64,000 bases of DNA from Adiantum capillus-veneris. Taxonomy: Eukaryota; Streptophyta; Polypodiopsida; Polypodiales; Pteridaceae. Shown one piece after another: positions 34,120 to 44,217 of the stretch. Each line of letters begins with the position of its first letter. Position 1 is the stretch's first letter. The notes under the pieces are model-generated. The model made no database searches and was not told the origin of the DNA. It was given only the letters and a program-made list of their open reading frames with translations. The stretch lies in assembly GCA_014529385.2 (NCBI GenBank), contig CM043944.1, positions 63,826,248-63,890,247 of the forward strand, in the 5' to 3' direction. Both the position numbers and the translations under genes were made by a program.

Positions 34120-34349
34120 TTTGGCAGTGTTCTGTTTCACTCAAGGAAAGAACCACAAGAACCATAGATTTTTTTTTGCTTGTTGCGGTCGCACATAACC
34201 CAAGACCTCTTGGGCGTGTCGATTCCTAATCGTGTTTTTGAAGAGTGACAGGAAACCCAAGATAAAAGGACTTGTCCAACCTCCCCTTGTGCCTCTTTTC
34301 ACTCATTGAGAGCGGACCGTGCACTTAGCGGTCGGCCAATCGACGTGAG

Positions 34350-34797
34350 GTGGGAAAAAGCAACCTTGGTGTGAGCGCAAGGCCGCCAAGGGGTGTGCCC
34401 GCGGAAAAGAGTAGAACTCGGGTGAAGAGAAGATCCTTCTCTAACACAAATTTCAAGCGAAAGAAGAACCTCAAGACCCGCAAGAACCTCAAAAACTCAA
34501 GAACCCCAAGACCAAGCCCCCAAGAACCCAAGTTCCTCGTGAACTTAAGAACCCAAGACCACAAAAACCCAAGACTTCAGTGGATGGTCATCACTCGAAG
34601 CAAGAATGGCAGCTATGGAGCATGAGCGCGAGCAATTACGCTTGGAGGCCAAAGAATTTGATCGCAAGTACACAGAAAGAAAAACAGAATTGGATCGCGA
34701 GAATGTTGTTCATTCTTCCTCTCTCATTTCTAATGTGCAGGCGAAGATTGAAAGGATAGGAGGAGACTCTCTCAGTCTCTTCTTCTCCAAAGCATGA
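34350..34797 (+). pseudogene. gag-like leader of the nested element
   Basis: Short basic frames (34350-34625 and 34606-34797) include MVITRSKNGS and a charged, coiled-coil-like MEHEREQLRLEAKEFDRKY. The position right after the primer site fits the start of gag, and the related remnant at 42190 starts MVQRSKHD. No capsid domain is recognisable. Confidence 0.45.
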
Positions 34798-34850
34798 CAC
34801 ACAGGATTTGCATGATGATTTGAATGATAATGATAAGCAAGATGATTTGA

Positions 34851-35846
34851 ATGCCAATGCCAAGCATGATGATTTGCATGATGATCACTGTGATTTCTCA
34901 CGAGCATGATGATTTGTATGATCAAGACGTGATTGTTCACAAGGATGATGGTTTAGTTGATGCTTTTTCTAGCAAACCTAACCTCGTTGCAGATTTGATC
35001 AATCACGATCTTGGCTCTCGAGCACAGGAAGATTCAATCAAACACGAAGAATCGATCTTGGCTCTCGAGCCTAGGTCCAAAGAACCCCCACAGGAAGTAT
35101 TATGTGTTCGCATGATTGATACGCATGCATTGTTCGAGTGTTTCATTCGTGATCGTTTCCTGTATTTTAGTCAGCGTCTTTATGTGATCCCTTTTCCTAG
35201 GCATGACATATTGTACGTTGAGCACGTTTCACTCATGGATGAGCACGAATCTATGCGGATTGTTCATGAAAAGCTGAAAGGTATGTATGTAAGGAAGTCA
35301 CATTCTATGTCTCTTCCTTGGCATGACACACTCATAGACAGAGCACATGAAAGTATGAGCACCAAGCATGGGCATTTCCGTTGTGAATTGCCACAGTTAA
35401 TTGCTTTAGATCAAAAGAGAGATTCGATCTCATTGTTTGCGTGTGTGTGGTGAACGGTTTAGCATTCCGTCTCTTTGTTCATCCACATTGCATGCACAGT
35501 CTATTAGGATGACAAGATTTTTTCCACTCACTTTACATGGAATAGGCATGTTCATGGTTTTGTGTTGGAAATAGTTTTAGGAATTTTCAGCCATGGAGAT
35601 TCTTGAAGAAGAAAGAAGCATGATTCTAGACGACGTTGAAGCATCGAAGGAGACTCAGATGACTGTGTCACTTTCGGCGCGGCCCAAAGAAGCAAGCGTT
35701 GCAGACCTTATGAAGTTCAAGTACCGCACGACCCCCACATCCGAGTGGGCCGGCGAAGAGTACCTTCCAGGATTCCGGATGCTATTGGCGATCTCCCTCG
35801 ACGCCATACAGTTCGGTACCAGTACCTCACTTTGAAAAGAAGGGGA
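34851..35846 (+). pseudogene. abbreviated pol-derived region of the nested element
   Basis: The 200-codon frame at 34851-35453 begins with acidic, histidine-rich DD repeats. It continues into QEVLCVRMIDTHALFECFI and the linker that precedes integrase in Ty3 elements, then jumps to a chromodomain-like end (35593-35835: MKFKYRTTPTSEWAGEEY, FGTSTSL). Protease, RT, RNase H core and integrase core are missing. Counterpart blocks occur in the host copy at 31975-32903. The purine tract GAAAAGAAGGGGA (35834-35846) follows. Confidence 0.6.
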
Positions 35847-36952
35847 TGTCACGTGACACATCCAACCCTATGTGTCCGTGGACAAGCTACAGCACGACAA
35901 GGGTTCAGTCAGTCCAATCAGTCTAGAATAGGAAGTGATCTGGCACTTTTGTGAGTTTGTTCGCAGACCGTGCATGTCCAGACACTTAGATTAAATGCAT
36001 ATCCTTTGGTTGCACACAGCATGACCATCAGATTCCAGTCAGATCCCATCAGTAGCCTTTTTACATTGCATAGGCCTATTTTCCCTATTTTTGACATTTT
36101 TCACTTATTATTTTTAAGTTACTTCTCAGCAAGACCAACCCCCGCGACAACTCTGGCGTTTTCTCTCACCAGAAGGACCAACGTTTTTGCATAAAATTAG
36201 CCAACGTTTTTGCAATTGCAGATTCTTGGCGACAGCAAGAAGCAGAAGACTCCCAGCATTAGCAGATTCTCCACAGCAAGACCATTTTCAGCCCTAGCGT
36301 TTTTGCACCTACACGACACTTTAGCGTTTTTGCAGATCTTCGCGACAGAATCCCCACAAGCATTAGCGTTTTCAGTTTTCAGCATTTAGAACCCGCAGAA
36401 GAAGTCTCGAACCTCGCAGATCTCACCTTCCCGCAACAGTTCCTCGCCGCACGACCAGCTCCCACGTACTTTGCAGATTCAGCCCGGAAAACGCAGATTT
36501 CAGCATCTGCGTTTTCAGCGCGTCATGTTGCATCGTCGTCATCGCTGTCGTCACCGACATAGAGTCAAAATTCAGCAAATACAAGATTTGCAGATTTCAG
36601 CCCTTAGCATTTTCAGATTTCAGCCCGTCTCGTCGTCGTCCTCATCGTCGTCGACATTGTCGGCAAGTCCAAGCATTGTACAGATTTGTGCAATCATAAG
36701 TAGACCGCTCTCGCCATAGAGAGTGGGGCCTTCGGAGGAGGGTTTTACGTCGTCTTTGGTGTCGTATTCTCTCTCTATCTCTCAGTCTCATGCACTTTCA
36801 CGCATAGTGTCCATTCACTTTGTTTGTGTCCATTGCACTCTCTCATTAAGAACGGAAGGCTCTCCCTTCCATAAGAATAAAAGGAACCTTGAGCACAGTT
36901 CGGAGCACTCATCTTGAGCAAAGTTCAAACATTCATTCCGTTGCACCTTACA
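35847..36952 (+). repeat. 3' LTR of nested element
   Basis: About 1.1 kb, with the same termini as the 5' LTR. A deletion joins ATTTTTAAGT to TACTTCTCAGC near 36118 and removes about 110 bp present in the partner; a short repeat at the junction suggests slippage or microhomology. It is followed by the duplicated GGCAG. Confidence 0.88.
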
Positions 36953-37012
36953 GGCAGACTACGAGGAAGCCATGCAGCTCGGTACCAGTACCTCACTTTG
37001 AAAAGGAGGGGA
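36953..37012 (+). pseudogene. resumed pol end of the host element
   Basis: GGCAG followed by ACTACGAGGAAGCC reads ADYEEAMQLGTSTSL then stop. It is continuous with the chromodomain-like frame cut at 32903 and ends in the purine tract AAAAGGAGGGGA before the host 3' LTR. Confidence 0.7.
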
Positions 37013-37950
37013 TGTCACGTGCACATCTAACCCTATGTGCATGTGGACAAGCTACTTCAAGTCCAAGGTTCAAGTCAGCTTAGGAAGTGTTCTGGCACCT
37101 TTGTGAGCTTGTGTGCAGGCCGTGCATGTCCAAGCACTTGGTAGTTACATATCCTCTGGTTGCACACAGCATGATCATCAACATGACAGACAGTAGCCAT
37201 CGCGAGCATTTTACAGTGCATAGAACCCATTTTCCCTATTTTAGCCATTTTTCACTTATTATTAATAAGTGACTTTGTTGGGAAACTGGGTAGGGCAATT
37301 TTGCAAGGCACTACATAAGAAAGCTAGCGCTAGCACTTTCTCGCAAAAGAGGCAACAGAGATCGCGTATCTAGCAGTGCATCTTCTTAGCAAGACCCAAC
37401 AGGACAACCTAGCATTTTTCAGCCATCAAGACCAGCCTAGCGTTTTTGGGAAGAGCAGATGAGCCCTTGCGTTTTGCAGATTTGCAGATCAGCCCCGGCG
37501 TTAGCAGATTCCCCAAGATCAGCCTGGCGTTTTTGCAATTGCAGACCAGCATCAGCGTTTTCCATTTTCAGCATTCAGACTCCGCGGTAGCAACCCCAAA
37601 CCTTGCAGATCTCACCTTCCCGCAGCAGATCCTCGCCGCGTGGTCAAATCAGCCAGCGTTTTCAGTTTCAGCCCGCTATTCGCAGATTTCAGCATCTGCG
37701 TTTCCAGCGCATCGTCGTCGCGTCGTCGTCATCGCCGTCCTCGCCGACACAAAGTCAGAATTCAGCAGATAGCAGATTGCAGATTTCAGCCCCTAGCGTT
37801 TCAGCCCGTCTCGTCGTCATCATCATTGTCGTCGACATCGTCGGCAAGTCCATTGCATCTAGACCATTGTACCAGATTTGTGCAATCAATAGCATAGACC
37901 TCTCTCGCCATAGAGAGTGGGGCCCTTGGAGGAGGGTTTGACAATATTCT

Positions 37951-37995
<45 letters not shown>

Positions 37996-38155
37996 ACCTT
38001 CATTCACAGTGTCATTCACTTTGTTTGTGATCATTTGCACTCTCTCACTAAAGGAACGGAAGGTTCTCCCTTCCGTAAGTAAAAGGAACCCTTGAGCACA
38101 GTTTGGAACACTCATCTTGAGCAAAGTTCAACATTCACTTCCGCTGCAGCTTACA
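37013..38155 (+). repeat. 3' LTR of the host element, same family
   Basis: It begins TGTCACGTGCACAT and ends GCAGCTTACA. It is related to the LTRs at 32904 and 35847 but clearly diverged, and has an expanded CT tract (about 37950-37993) near its end. It contains GCGTTTT motifs as in its relatives. Confidence 0.8.
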
Positions 38156-38249
38156 TCGGCTTGATCATCTACGGGCGTACAATCCTTGGGAGATCCATTC
38201 ATTCCAGCCATCTTTCGGCAGTTGCGCACTCCTAAGAAAGCGGTGATTT

Positions 38250-38696
38250 GTGGTTTTTGCTATGGACACACCTATGCACTCATCAGAGGAGTTCACACGA
38301 GATATGGCCATGCTCATGGCATATGGGATTCCGACATTCCCAGAGAGGACACCACCATCTTTGGTGGACAGACACTTACCACTTGACCTCGACACGTCAG
38401 ATCACTTGCTTACACAGGAGCATCTACATGGACTTAGGGAGAGGATCTTGGATCTCTTCTTGGACAGTTACATTGCTTGGATCTACAGACGGGAGTGGGA
38501 CTTCAATTCTTTGGACTCTCTTGGAGAGTTTACCCGCGAGATGCGGGAGATCACGCATCATTATGCAACTACATCCGGAGTCGCCCAGAGCTTGGCTTGG
38601 ATGGTAGTGCAGTTGCTCTTCTACACTCCTGATCATTTGGATTTCTATCTTCAAAGTTGCTTACACTCACCCTTGGTAACCCTACAGCAGACTTAG
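38250..38696 (+). CDS. unidentified 148-residue ORF
   Basis: An open frame starts MVFAMDTPMHSSEEFTRDM, has a segment rich in acidic and aromatic residues (LRERILDLFLDSYIAWIYRR), and ends HSPLVTLQQT. It looks like protein sequence: no low-complexity stretch and a plausible helical pattern. I recognise no family. It lies between an LTR end (38155) and a CT-rich LTR-like repeat (from about 38683). It could therefore be the 3' piece of an LTR-element gag or a captured gene fragment. Confidence 0.35.
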   Translation: MVFAMDTPMHSSEEFTRDMAMLMAYGIPTFPERTPPSLVDRHLPLDLDTSDHLLTQEHLHGLRERILDLFLDSYIAWIYRREWDFNSLDSLGEFTREMREITHHYATTSGVAQSLAWMVVQLLFYTPDHLDFYLQSCLHSPLVTLQQT

Positions 38697-38970
38697 ACTT
38701 ACACCACTTTGCTGCTTCACAGGTCTAGGGCATACTTGTACAACTAGTATGTCTCCGGGCTGGCCACCCATAGTCTAGGTTGTACCTTGTCTGACCGCCC
38801 GAGTTTGGGACCGGCCGCTCACTTGAGTTGGGCGCCCACCTTGGGCACTCATATATATGGGGCCAAGGGGGTACACATTTCATTATCATCTGATCATTGT
38901 ACGAGTCTTCTGCTCTGGTAGTCATGGGGGGTTGATCGCCCCCTCTTCCACACAGCGTTTTGTGTTTTGT

Positions 38971-39047
<77 letters not shown>

Positions 39048-39050
39048 AAT
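38683..39050 (+). repeat. CT-rich LTR-like repeat, copy 1
   Basis: This region shares about 300 bp with 41748-42050: CCCTACAGCAGACTTA, then TGTACAACTAGTATG, TATATATGGGGCC and GGGTTGATCGCCCC, then a long CT tract. The TATA-like ATATATATGG (38850-38860) and, in copy 2, a primer site after the CT tract suggest an LTR probably beginning TGTACA at 38737. No primer site follows this copy. Confidence 0.6.
38973..39040. repeat. (CT)n microsatellite
   Basis: A run of about 33 CT units followed by GTGTGTGTG, at the end of the LTR-like repeat. Confidence 0.9.
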
Positions 39051-39774
39051 AGCTCGTAATTGTAGAGCTGCTAAGAGCATAATACGAAAGAGAGACCCCA
39101 TCATATGGTATGGAAAGTTCGAAGTTATGCAAAATCATCCCATACTGTACCTACTTCGCATAGGTTGAGTATACAGGCTTTTGTTTCAGCCCATCTTAAT
39201 AGAAGGACGCGCCATTTGTTTGCATCCATTGGTTCGTGGGAGGCGCAGATCTTTAGGAGATTAGATGGCCTGTCTGCCTTTCTCTTTTGAAGCTTAGATT
39301 GAAGCTTGTTTCTTGATGTGAGGTAAGGTTTTTGCATAACAATTTATTATCCCTTGCCCCGCGTAGGGCGATTCTGTATCTGTACTGAGTTAAGACATGC
39401 TTCTTAGTCTTTATAGACTATACTAACAATTAAAAATAAGCAAGGCAACTGCTGTTTCGCCTCTTGCTTGCAGCAGTTCGACTTGGGATTAGCGCAGCGG
39501 TTCGGTTTCCTTGTGCATTCGTTGAAATGGCTGGATCTTGGTCTATCAAACCATAAGTAGCAAATTTGACTACTTTGGCCCTTGTTGTCCTCGGAATCAG
39601 GATTAAGGCTACCTAGCATGCATCTAGGGCTGCTTGCGGCTCTTAGATTTAAGACAAAAATGAATCCTGAGCCAATTGAGTCTCCAATTTTCAGTTCACC
39701 AATACAATAAAGACGCAGCCACAGGTTGAGTGTTGCGCGATTGTAAATCGAACACTCATTAAGATTTTGTACGG
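39051..39774. other. non-coding; possibly partly mitochondrial
   Basis: No gene is supported. Sequence from about 39450 onward may belong to the same mitochondrial insert as the rRNA to its right, but I cannot identify it. Confidence 0.3.
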
Positions 39775-39806
39775 TGTTCGGTAGGTTCAATTCCTACAGC
39801 ATCGAA
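39775..39806 (+). tRNA. possible 3' end of a mitochondrial tRNA
   Basis: GTAGG-TTCAATT-CCTAC (39781-39797) folds as a perfect T arm (5-bp stem, 7-base loop) and is followed by seven bases where the acceptor strand would be. Upstream ATTGTAAATC resembles a tRNA-Tyr anticodon arm. A full cloverleaf could not be completed because the 5' acceptor strand is missing. It lies directly before mitochondrial rRNA, so a truncated organellar tRNA is plausible. Confidence 0.3.
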
Positions 39807-40980
39807 AAGAATGCATTGGATGGATGCCTGGGCATTGAGAAAAAAGGACGCTTCCAAAGGCGAAAGGCCATGGGGAGATACCGTCTGTGATCCATGGGTT
39901 TCCAATCGGGAAACCGTATCCAAGCTTGTCGGGCATGCCGTGTGCTGCGGCTCTGCCTCGGACTTGAGAGACTTAGCGAACTGAAACATCATTGTAGCTA
40001 AAGGAAAGGAAATCAATTGAGACTCCGTTAGTAGCAGCGAGCGAAAGCGGATTAGGCAAAGAAAGGGGAAGGGGCCCCGAGAAAGGGACCTCCGCTTTCC
40101 CTGGCCCTGTGCAGGGGAGAACTTGTAGTAGGGGGAAGGCGAAGACACCCGGTGTCTTCGCCCCTTCCTCAAGGAATTATGAAAAGGTTGGAAGATCTGG
40201 CCAAAGAAGGTGATAGCCCCGTAAATCTTTCCTAACAAGTTTGATTCCTATTGCAAAACGCGAATACCGTGTTTGAATAATGATCGCTTTGTAGTGACTA
40301 AGGGGGACCACCCTCGCGGCCTAAGTATTCCTCAATGACCAATAGCGTACCACAAGTACCGTGAGGGAACGGTGAAAAGACCCCGCCGTATGCCGGGAGT
40401 GCAATAGAAAACCTGAAATCCGATGCAAACTATCAGTCGGAAGAGCAAAGCGTTGAAAACAAAAGCAAAGCCACTAATGTTTAATGGAACGCATACGCGA
40501 AGCTAAGAAAGCGTTGTAGCCAGGCAAAGCCACTAATGTTTGCCTTGAGCGAACCCTTGAGCGAAGCTTCGCATTGTCGGCTCTTGCTTGGCGCACTTTC
40601 CACTTTAACGGCGTACCTTTTGCATAATGGGTCAGCGAGTAAATGGGAACAGCGGCTTAAGCCATTAGGTGTAGGCGTAATGAGGTTGAATCTTCGGCGT
40701 TGTTTCTATTTGACCCGAAACCGATTGATCTAGCCACGAGCAGGTTGAATCGAGCTCTCCACAGAGGCCTTAGAGGACCGAATACGGGGATGATTTGTGG
40801 CTAGGGGTGAATCAAAGAGCTACGACTCCAAAAAGTGCCTTTGTTGAAGTCCTTTGGACCATAAGAACCTATAGGCAAGAAAAGGAGTCCTCCTTTGGCC
40901 TTTCGCCCCACAAGCGTGCGAACGCTTTTTCAATAACTGGCTCATAACGGTGAAACCAGCTGTTTCTGGAAGTAATGGCC
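39806..40980 (+). rRNA. partial mitochondrial 26S (large-subunit) rRNA inserted in nuclear DNA
   Basis: Landmarks of domains I and II of bacterial-type 23S rRNA appear in order: GGATGCCTGGGCATTGAGAA at the 5' end, GGGAAACC (39908), AGCGAACTGAAACATC (39974), GTAGCAGCGAGCGAA, AAAACCTGAAATCC (40408), GCGTACCTTTTGCATAATGG (40611), GACCCGAAACC (40711), GATCTAGCC and GATTTGTGGCTAGGGGTGAA (40792). The wording matches plant mitochondrial rrn26 more than plastid 23S. The match is lost after about 40815, and domains III-VI are absent. The segment is flanked by retroelement sequence, so it is a nuclear copy of mitochondrial DNA (NUMT) unless the assembly is chimeric. Confidence 0.8.
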
Positions 40981-41345
40981 ACACCGTGGGAAGTCATGAA
41001 AGCTTCTCCCCCTTTGTTGCTTGCGGTTGAGTGCCCTTTTTTGCCCTCAACAAAAGATAAAGTTGTTTTGAAAAAACACCTTGTTTTGTAGTTAGGGAAT
41101 CCCTCTTTTCTTTTCTTTTCTCTACGCTACAATCATGCTCCGGATTTCTCCCAAGCCGTAATACATTGGCGTTGTAGAAAAGCTTCATACATTACACCAC
41201 CTATATTGCCCCCAACTACAAAACCATGTTCTTCGCTGAGAGAGGAAACCGTACTCACACTTACATGCTTGAGCCTATTCCCTTGTCCGCGATACGCACT
41301 ATCGCAGCAATTCGGCTTAGCTCCCATTTCCTTCGATGCGAGATA
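40981..41345. other. unassigned, possibly remaining mitochondrial insert
   Basis: Minus-strand frames (40994-41188, 41133-41327) show no recognisable protein. The region joins the rRNA fragment to a LINE relic and may be more mitochondrial DNA. Confidence 0.3.
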
Positions 41346-41624
41346 GGGCGTTGGGGCAATGGAGAAGAGTCAAATCGATTGTACACATTATGCTCACTGC
41401 AAGTTCGAGAGTCTGAGTACCACACACTACTAGAGTGCTCAGCTTTTGATCACATCCGAACTTGCTTCTCTCACATTTTCAGCCATAACTTAGACCTAGA
41501 CACTTTCCTCTCCCAGCCAATGTGTGGGCTCTCCATTGCGACTCTCATCACTACAATTTTGGAGCATCGAGAGTCACTCATCAGCCATACACATACTACA
41601 TCACATGTAACTTTGGTCCCATAG
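41346..41624 (+). pseudogene. LINE ORF2 terminal zinc-finger-like relic
   Basis: A plus-strand frame reads LYTLCSLQVRESEYHTLLEC followed by FDHIRTCFSHIF. This is the pattern of the cysteine-histidine domain that follows reverse transcriptase in many LINEs. It differs from the LINE A/B family, so it comes from another LINE. Only the C-terminal piece is present. Confidence 0.5.
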
Positions 41625-41656
41625 GTCATATTTGACCTCCGAGGACGATAATAAAA

Positions 41657-41659
<3 letters not shown>

Positions 41660-41733
<74 letters not shown>
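41660..41733. repeat. (CT)n microsatellite
   Basis: An uninterrupted run of about 36 CT units, followed by TTCCGCACACGCACA. That string resembles the end of the LTR-like repeat at 42132-42150. Confidence 0.9.
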
Positions 41734-41736
<3 letters not shown>

Positions 41737-41747
41737 GCACACGCACA

Positions 41748-42040
41748 CCCTACAGCAGACTTACGACTTACACCACTCTGCTGCTTCACAGGTCTAGGGC
41801 ATACTTGTACAGCTAGTATGTCTCCGGGCTGGCCACCCATAGTCTAGGTTGTACCTTGTCCGACCCCCCGAGTTTGGGGCCGGCCGCTCACTTGAGTTGG
41901 GTGCCCACCTTGGGCACTCATATATATGGGGCCAAGGGGTACACATTTCATTATCATCTGATCATTGTCCGGGTCTTCTGCTCTGGTAGTCATGGGGGGT
42001 TGATCGCCCCTCTTCCACACATAATGTTTTGTGTTGTCTA

Positions 42041-42135
<95 letters not shown>

Positions 42136-42156
42136 TTCCGCACACGCGCACTCACA
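41748..42156 (+). repeat. CT-rich LTR-like repeat, copy 2, with primer site
   Basis: This is a second copy of the repeat at 38683. It has the TATA-like ATATATATGG near 41921, about 44 CT units (42043-42132) and an end TTCCTTCCGCACACGCGCACTCACA that abuts a primer site. This is therefore a 5' LTR or the retained end of one, probably starting TGTACAGCTAG near 41808. Confidence 0.65.
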
Positions 42157-42169
42157 TGGTATCAGAGCT
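42157..42169 (+). other. primer-binding site
   Basis: TGGTATCAGAGCT directly follows the LTR terminus ACA and is complementary to initiator-Met tRNA. A short leader and a possible gag start (MVQRSKHDN, 42189) follow. Confidence 0.75.
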
Positions 42170-42188
42170 AAGGCATCACAGTTTCGCC

Positions 42189-42356
42189 ATGGTTCAGAGA
42201 AGTAAGCACGACAATACCTTTTGAAATTCAAAGATCGAGAAACCCACGAGGCACTGTTGGTTGATGAAGCCTTTTTCACAGATTACCCTGAGTTGTTGGC
42301 AGACTACAAAGAAGCCATGCAGCTCAGTACCAGTATCTCACCTTGAAAAGGGGGGA
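42189..42356 (+). pseudogene. chimeric remnant: gag start joined to chromodomain end
   Basis: After MVQRSKHDN (42189-42215) the sequence jumps to a chromodomain tail in another frame (KFKDRETHEALLVDEAFF, DYPELLADYKEAMQL), ending at the purine tract GAAAAGGGGGGA. Nearly the whole gag-pol is missing. The left side belongs to the CT-rich LTR and the right side to the TGTCACGTG LTR family. Confidence 0.6.
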
Positions 42357-43070
42357 TGTCACGTGCACATCCAACCCTATGTGCATGTGGACAAGCTATT
42401 CGTACTTCTAGGGCTTAGGTAGCCTAGGAAGTGTTATGGCACCCTTGTAAGTTGTGAGCCTGTACACGGGCCGTGTATGTCCAGGCACTTAGAGTAGTTG
42501 CATACCCTCTGATTGCACAACCCATGATCACTTGCATTATCACCAATACCCAGCATAAACATTTTTCAATACATGAACCCTTTTTTGCCAAAGTGCACAT
42601 GAACTACCTCTTGCACTTATTATTTAATAAGTGACATTTTATTTACAAATCGTGGGCTATGGGGAGCTCTGCTCGACCCAAGCATAAGCACCTATATAGA
42701 TGGCCCGTGGGGCACCATGAAGAGACACAAGACACCGAGTAAGAAGGCCAAGGAGCACAAACAGCAGTGCACCTCAAGACCCAGCATCCCTGGAGCAGGA
42801 ACTCAGCGTTTTCAGCATCAGACCCTTAGCGTTTTTGCATCAGCAAATCAGCCCTTAGCCTCGCAGCGCAGTACCCACTTCCCACACCAGAGCTTCGCCG
42901 GAAATCAGCCCATCGCCAGATTTCAGCCAGCGTTATCAAATTTCAGCCACCAGCATTTGGCATAGCCTTGTCGTCGTCGCCGGCACAGTTGCAAAATTCA
43001 GCCCTAGGTCAGCGCTCAGTTTTCAGCCAGCTTTCAGCCTGGCGTTTTTTTCATTTTCTTGAAGCTTTAG
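42357..43070 (+). repeat. truncated LTR of the TGTCACGTG family
   Basis: It starts TGTCACGTGCACATCCAACC, as at 37013, and shares the downstream blocks (CACTTATTATT, GCGTTTTTGCATCAGC). It lacks the LTR end (CTTACA) seen in the other copies, and similarity fades at about 43050-43080. Confidence 0.65.
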
Positions 43071-43240
43071 GACGACTGCATCTTATCTGGGGTAAGACAG
43101 TGATCTATGAGCTGGATGAAGATGATGTTAGAGGCGTAGCACATGGGAATTTTGATCCCATGGAGTATGCAATGCTACAAGATTACACTCCACGTACAGT
43201 ATACTTGAGGTCATTGTTGTAGGGAAAGCTGGACTAAACA
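43071..43240 (+). pseudogene. unidentified protein fragment
   Basis: The frame FLEALGRLHLIWGKTVIYELDEDDVRG to YLRSLL then stop looks protein-like: acidic patch, no low complexity. It continues after the stop as HHWVRIKHMTDL. It may be a transposase or gag fragment; I cannot name the family. Confidence 0.25.
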
Positions 43241-44217
43241 GTCGCACATCATTGGGTGCGGATAAAGCATATGACAGACTTACGTAGACGTTTCACATGT
43301 GACGTAGCCCATGCCATTTTTAATTGATTGTATCATGCATTTGTGTCCTGTGATTGTATGAGTACCACTGACATCATTGTATATGCTGTAGAAATTTTCC
43401 CAGGTTTCCTGTCTCTTGACCTATATGTAATGCAAAAAGGTACAAGCGCTCTTCCTTTATATATAGGAAAAAAGAGTGATGAGAAAGGCCCGACAACCGC
43501 AGGGGACGGTCCAACAACCGTCAAGCACAATCATTCAATCCCATAGACTAAGAGCGGCTCAATGCTCTTCTAAAGCAAGAAGAACCGACTTAACATGATG
43601 GCAAATGGAACATCACCCAAGGTACTGCAAGGAACACGGGCAGCCAAGTCCCAGAATGCCTAATGGTTGGCGCACACACCTCAAAGCAAGCCCAAGTCAA
43701 TGGCTAACACGCACAAGGGCAGACAAAAGGAAGATTGAAAAAACAAACCAAATAACACAAAAACATTTAACCGCAGAGATAGTGTTCTCAACACCAATTG
43801 TAGAGAACTCTATTCACGCAAATTGCCGCAGCTGACATTTTTCAGAATGAAAATACCATGCCTCACGTAGTTTCTCATCATCAGTGAGACATTGTCTGCA
43901 CACAAGGGTCGCTGGATTACAGGAATACAATCACCATGCGACGAACAAAAGGATGAAATCCCTTTAAAAAATCATCAAAGGCCTTGCAAGAATTCAAAAT
44001 CAGGCTATGGACTTCTAAGATAAAAGAATGGAAAACAAAAGCAACATTTTCAGGTGAATGAGTAGAATGCACGATAATGAACGATGAAGCACAAATTTAA
44101 TCCAACAGTGTAGACCCATTATGCGATTAAAAAGACAATGTAGATGACTTTGTGATTAGAAAGACTGTGTCCACAGGGTAATCTGACATTGCATGTTATG
44201 AGAGCAAGGGCAAATAC
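43241..44217. other. no firm feature; possible intron of the exon candidate to the right
   Basis: AT-rich sequence. On the minus strand it would be the first intron of the gene suggested at 44218-44565, but no following exon in matching phase could be fixed. Confidence 0.3.

Larger units (their letters stand above)
32904..36952 (+). mobile_element. nested non-autonomous LTR retrotransposon
   Basis: It has LTRs at 32904-34106 and 35847-36952, both starting TGTCACGTG and ending CTTACA. The flanking duplication is GGCAG (32899-32903 and 36953-36957). The primer site follows the left LTR and a purine tract precedes the right one. The internal region is only about 1.74 kb and holds no reverse transcriptase or integrase core, so it depended on enzymes from a relative. 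It inserted into the chromodomain end of another member of its family. Confidence 0.88.

Noticed and set aside
36950-37020. LTR end followed directly by a short pol end and another LTR, suggesting template switching
   Set aside because: GGCAG on both sides of 32904-36952 and frame continuity across the gap show a simple nested insertion.
39404-40238. Minus-strand open frames across the rRNA insert
   Set aside because: They are antisense to rRNA with no recognisable domain.
39806-40980. Plastid 23S rRNA
   Set aside because: Phrases such as GCATTGAGAA, GGCGAAAGGCCATGGGGAG and CATCATTGTAGC fit plant mitochondrial 26S better. A search would settle it.
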